Assembly: GCA_012841005.1 (NCBI GenBank)
Contig: DUVO01000166.1
Coordinates: 1-7,848, forward strand
Direction of reading: 5' to 3'
From: Bacillota bacterium
GTDB lineage: Bacteria > Bacillota > DTU030
Length of the DNA: 7,848 nucleotides
Every line of letters begins with the position of its first letter. The stretch's first letter is position 1. The notes under the pieces are model-generated. The model ran no database searches and was not told the origin of the DNA. It saw only the letters and a program-made list of their open reading frames with translations. Positions 5,656 through 7,848 of this stretch are shown piece after piece. The translations under genes were made by a program, and so were the position numbers.

Positions 5656-5880
5656 CTGGATTGACAATGTTATAGATAAAGGAAGGATAACACTTCTGGC
5701 GAAGCGACATTGCAAAGAGTTTATCAAGCTTCATTCTGGGCTGGCCACTTTGCCGCCGGTCTCCACGAGGAGAACTGGAAGCGAAACCAGAAATGTTGGA
5801 TAATTAATCTCTCCCTCAGCTAATTGCAAGAACCGACCCAAAAGCTACACTGAAATTAAAAAAGGAGAGGAGGTCCCCTT
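5656..5880 (+). other. 225-bp gap between hisZ and hisG
   Basis: This spacing is long for an operon. TTGACA (5661-5666) is a perfect -35, but the best -10 matches (AGGATA at 17 bp, GATAAC at 19 bp) are poor. One frame is open from 5680 to TAA at 5821-5823 and reads like protein (for example QASFWAGHFAAGLHEENWK), but it has no ATG or GTG. Its only start-like codon is TTG at 5710, about 24 bases after the purine run AAAGGAAGG (5678-5686). It has no run of His codons, so it is not a histidine attenuation leader, and no T-box core is present. It may be the remnant of a small gene or an internal promoter region. The end of the gap is the hisG ribosome site GGAGAGGAGGT (5864-5874). Confidence 0.5.
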
Positions 5881-6555
5881 ATGGATGCAATCAATATCGC
5901 CTTGCCCAAGGGCCGACTTTTAGAGCCAAGCCTTACCATCTTGCGTTCTGCCGGCGTACCCATACCCCCTTCCCGGGAATGGGGGCGGGCCGCAGTCATT
6001 ACCCTGGAAAAAGCGTCTATCCGTCTCTTAATCATCAGGGACGATGATGTCCCCACCTATGTAACTCATGGTGCTGCAGATTTGGGTATCGTGGGCAAGG
6101 ATGTCCTTATGGAAGCAGGGGGAGAATTCTTTGAGCTCTTTGACCTCAAGGAGGGTTTCTGCCGCCTGGTTGTAGCGGTGCCTGCCCATCTGCGCCAGAG
6201 CTATACGGCGCGGCGCACCAATCACCTGCGGGTGGTTACCAAGTATCCCCGCACCTCGGCCGATTACTTTCGCCGGGCCGAGGTACTGGCAGAGATTATC
6301 ACAGTTCAAGGGGCAACGGAACTGGCGCCAAGGGTTGGCTTGGCCGATGTGGTGGTTGACCTTGTAGCTACCGGCCGCACCCTGCAGGAAAACAACCTGG
6401 TAGAAGTAGAAGAGATAGCCACCTCAACGGCCCGGTTGGTAGCCAACCCCGTCAGTTACAGGCTGAAGAGTGACCGGATCTGGCCCCTGGTAGAGAAGAT
6501 AAGGGCACAGGTCGACGGGGCAAACACAGGGGGTGAAAAAGAGTGCGGATCCTGA
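5881..6555 (+). CDS. hisG: HisG, ATP phosphoribosyltransferase catalytic subunit (short form)
   Basis: HisG joins ATP and PRPP to give phosphoribosyl-ATP, the first committed step of histidine synthesis. At 224 residues it is the short form that lacks the C-terminal histidine-binding regulatory domain and therefore depends on HisZ, which is encoded just upstream. The N-terminus NIALPKGRLLEPS (5-17) is typical. The family signature, with the PRPP-binding loop, spans residues 147-168, from E147 through G153 to ATGRTL, and fits the standard pattern E-x5-G ... D-[LIV]-x2-[ST]-G-x-T-[LM]. GAADLGIVGKD, near residues 64-74, is also characteristic. The start is fixed by AGGAGGT (5868-5874), six bases before ATG. 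Its last 13 bases overlap the start of hisD, which suggests translational coupling. Confidence 0.97.
   Translation: MDAINIALPKGRLLEPSLTILRSAGVPIPPSREWGRAAVITLEKASIRLLIIRDDDVPTYVTHGAADLGIVGKDVLMEAGGEFFELFDLKEGFCRLVVAVPAHLRQSYTARRTNHLRVVTKYPRTSADYFRRAEVLAEIITVQGATELAPRVGLADVVVDLVATGRTLQENNLVEVEEIATSTARLVANPVSYRLKSDRIWPLVEKIRAQVDGANTGGEKECGS
6529..6536 (+). promoter_or_regulatory. Ribosome site supporting the GTG start of hisD
   Basis: GGGGGTGA inside the end of hisG lies six bases before GTG 6543 and matches the anti-Shine-Dalgarno well. No ATG gives a comparable N-terminus. Confidence 0.7.
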
Positions 6556-7848
6556 CCGGCAGCGAGTTTCGTCCCCTCTGGCACAGCCGGAAATCTCCCC
6601 TGGTGGAGCACAACCGGGAGGAACAGGTACGAGAAATCCTGGCCTCGGTGCGCGCCCGGGGAGACCAGGCCCTCCTGGAATACAGTGCCCGCTTTGACCG
6701 GGTAACCCTTTCCCCCGGAGAGCTGGAAGTAAAGGAGGCCGAGTTTAGAACCGCCTGGGAGAAGGTGGATGCAGGTGTTGCCGCCGCCCTCCGGCAGGCG
6801 GCAGCCAATATCACTGCTTTTTACCGGCAACAAGGGCGGCAGTCCTGGAAACTCCAACCCGGCCCCGGCCGGATCCCGGGGGAAATTGTCCGCCCCCTGG
6901 ACCGGGTAGGAATCTATGTCCCCGGGGGACGAGCCTTTTATCCTTCCTCGGTCTTGATGACCGTCATCCCGGCCCGGGTGGCCGAAGTAGAGGAGATAAT
7001 CCTCTGCACCCCCCCGGACCGGCAGGGCAAGGTGCACCCGGCTATCCTGGTGGCAGCCCAGCTGGCCGGTCCCTGCCGGGTCTTCAAGGTCGGCGGTGCC
7101 CAGGCCATAGCCGCCCTGGCCTACGGGACGGAATCTATACCCGCCGTGGCCAAGATTTTCGGGCCGGGGAATGCCTTTGTCACCATGGCCAAGAAAATAG
7201 TGGCAGGAGAGGTGGGGATCGATGGGCTGGCGGGTCCCAGTGAGGTAGTGATCATCGCCGATGACTCCCTTCCCCCCGCCTGGGCGGCCGCCGACCTCCT
7301 GGCCCAGGCCGAGCATGACCCGGAAGCTGCGGCCATCCTGATCACAAACTCTCCGAACCTGGCCGCCGCCACTGCCCGGGAAGTGGAAAGACAGCTGTTT
7401 ACTTTGCCCCGCCGGGATATTGCGGCCCGGGTTCTGGAAGCCCGGGGGGCCCTGGTGGTGGTAGAAGACTGGTCGGAGGCCCTGGATCTGGCCAATCTGG
7501 TGGCTCCGGAGCACCTGCAGCTGGCCTTATCGGATCCCTGGCCCTGGGTCGACAAGATCAGAAACGCCGGGGCCATCTTCCTGGGAACCTCAGCCCCAGT
7601 TCCCCTGGGTGACTACGCCGCCGGGCCCAGCCACGTCCTGCCCACGGGGGGAACGGCCCGCTTCGCCTCTTACCTGGGTCTGGAGGATTTCCAAAAAAGA
7701 TCCAGCCTGCTTTACATTGGGCCGGAGGCCCTGCCTGACCTGCAGGATACCGCCATCGCCCTGGCCCGGGCCGAAGGCCTGGAAGGCCACGCCCGTTCCC
7801 TTTTGGTCCGCACCAGCACCATTGACAAGGAGGAAGACAACCATGATC
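6543..7848 (+). CDS. hisD: HisD, histidinol dehydrogenase (3' end outside window)
   Basis: HisD is a zinc enzyme that oxidises L-histidinol to histidinal and then to histidine with two NAD+. I translated it by hand: 435 codons with no stop before the window ends. E. coli HisD has 434 residues, so only a few residues should be missing. It begins at GTG 6543, within hisG in another frame. Key parts are VGIYVPGG, FGPGN, GPSEV, the zinc ligands Gln255 and His258 in AQAEHDPEA, the catalytic pair Glu323-His324 in APEHLQ, the ligand Asp357 in GDYAAGPSHVLPTGG, and the ligand His416 in EGLEGHAR. These correspond to E. coli Q259, H262, E326, H327, D360 and H419, so the full active site is present and the enzyme should be active. 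The reading frame runs past the start of the next gene at 7843. Confidence 0.96.
   Translation, partial: MRILTGSEFRPLWHSRKSPLVEHNREEQVREILASVRARGDQALLEYSARFDRVTLSPGELEVKEAEFRTAWEKVDAGVAAALRQAAANITAFYRQQGRQSWKLQPGPGRIPGEIVRPLDRVGIYVPGGRAFYPSSVLMTVIPARVAEVEEIILCTPPDRQGKVHPAILVAAQLAGPCRVFKVGGAQAIAALAYGTESIPAVAKIFGPGNAFVTMAKKIVAGEVGIDGLAGPSEVVIIADDSLPPAWAAADLLAQAEHDPEAAAILITNSPNLAAATAREVERQLFTLPRRDIAARVLEARGALVVVEDWSEALDLANLVAPEHLQLALSDPWPWVDKIRNAGAIFLGTSAPVPLGDYAAGPSHVLPTGGTARFASYLGLEDFQKRSSLLYIGPEALPDLQDTAIALARAEGLEGHARSLLVRTSTIDKEEDNHD
7843..7848 (+). CDS. Start of the next gene, probably another his gene (only two codons visible)
   Basis: ATG ATC at 7843-7848 follows the strong ribosome site AAGGAGGAAG (7827-7836) at normal spacing and overlaps the unfinished end of hisD in a different frame. 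In related operons hisC or hisB often comes next, but two codons cannot identify it. Confidence 0.5.

Noticed and set aside
4933..5727. 264-residue minus-strand frame opposite hisZ
   Set aside because: It is antisense to a clear hisZ gene and its translation has no recognisable domain.
5656..5880. T-box or histidine attenuator between hisZ and hisG
   Set aside because: There is no T-box core sequence, no terminator with a T-run, and no run of histidine codons.
6456..7514. 352-residue minus-strand frame opposite hisG/hisD
   Set aside because: It is a shadow of hisD, which has a complete set of active-site residues; Gly/Pro-rich composition is typical of antisense in GC-rich genes.

Overview
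The window looks like chromosomal DNA from an anaerobic, moderately GC-rich Clostridia/Firmicutes bacterium. A Moorella-like or Peptococcaceae-type organism is my best guess. The basis is strong AGGAGG-type ribosome sites before every gene, consensus sigma-A style promoter hexamers, the short-form HisG plus HisZ arrangement, and the general codon style. This placement is an inference from style, not a database match.

Layout. Positions 1-608 hold no convincing protein gene: a GC-rich hairpin (55-81), a segment at about 305-430 with several mutually exclusive stems and a minus-strand terminator-like hairpin, a TATAAT box, a palindrome and two leader-sized reading frames. Next is a dicarboxylate/amino acid:cation symporter family protein (609-1823) whose substrate and cation ligands are unusual, followed by a long hairpin (1866-1917). 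A second group holds a conserved-looking protein of unknown function (2051-3229) and, 31 bp later, a type I L-asparaginase (3261-4259); these two are probably co-transcribed. A clear promoter with overlapping dyads (4323-4390) then starts the histidine group: hisZ (4435-5655), a 225 bp gap, hisG (5881-6555), hisD (6543 to beyond the end), and the first two codons of another gene at 7843.

Function. HisZ and short HisG together form the first enzyme of histidine synthesis (ATP phosphoribosyltransferase), and HisD carries out the last two oxidations. The upstream part suggests amino acid uptake and degradation: a transporter, an unknown protein, and an asparaginase releasing ammonia and aspartate. 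The transporter's binding-site changes make acidic amino acids doubtful as its substrate. All complete genes are on the plus strand and none looks broken. I see no mobile element, CRISPR array, tRNA or rRNA.
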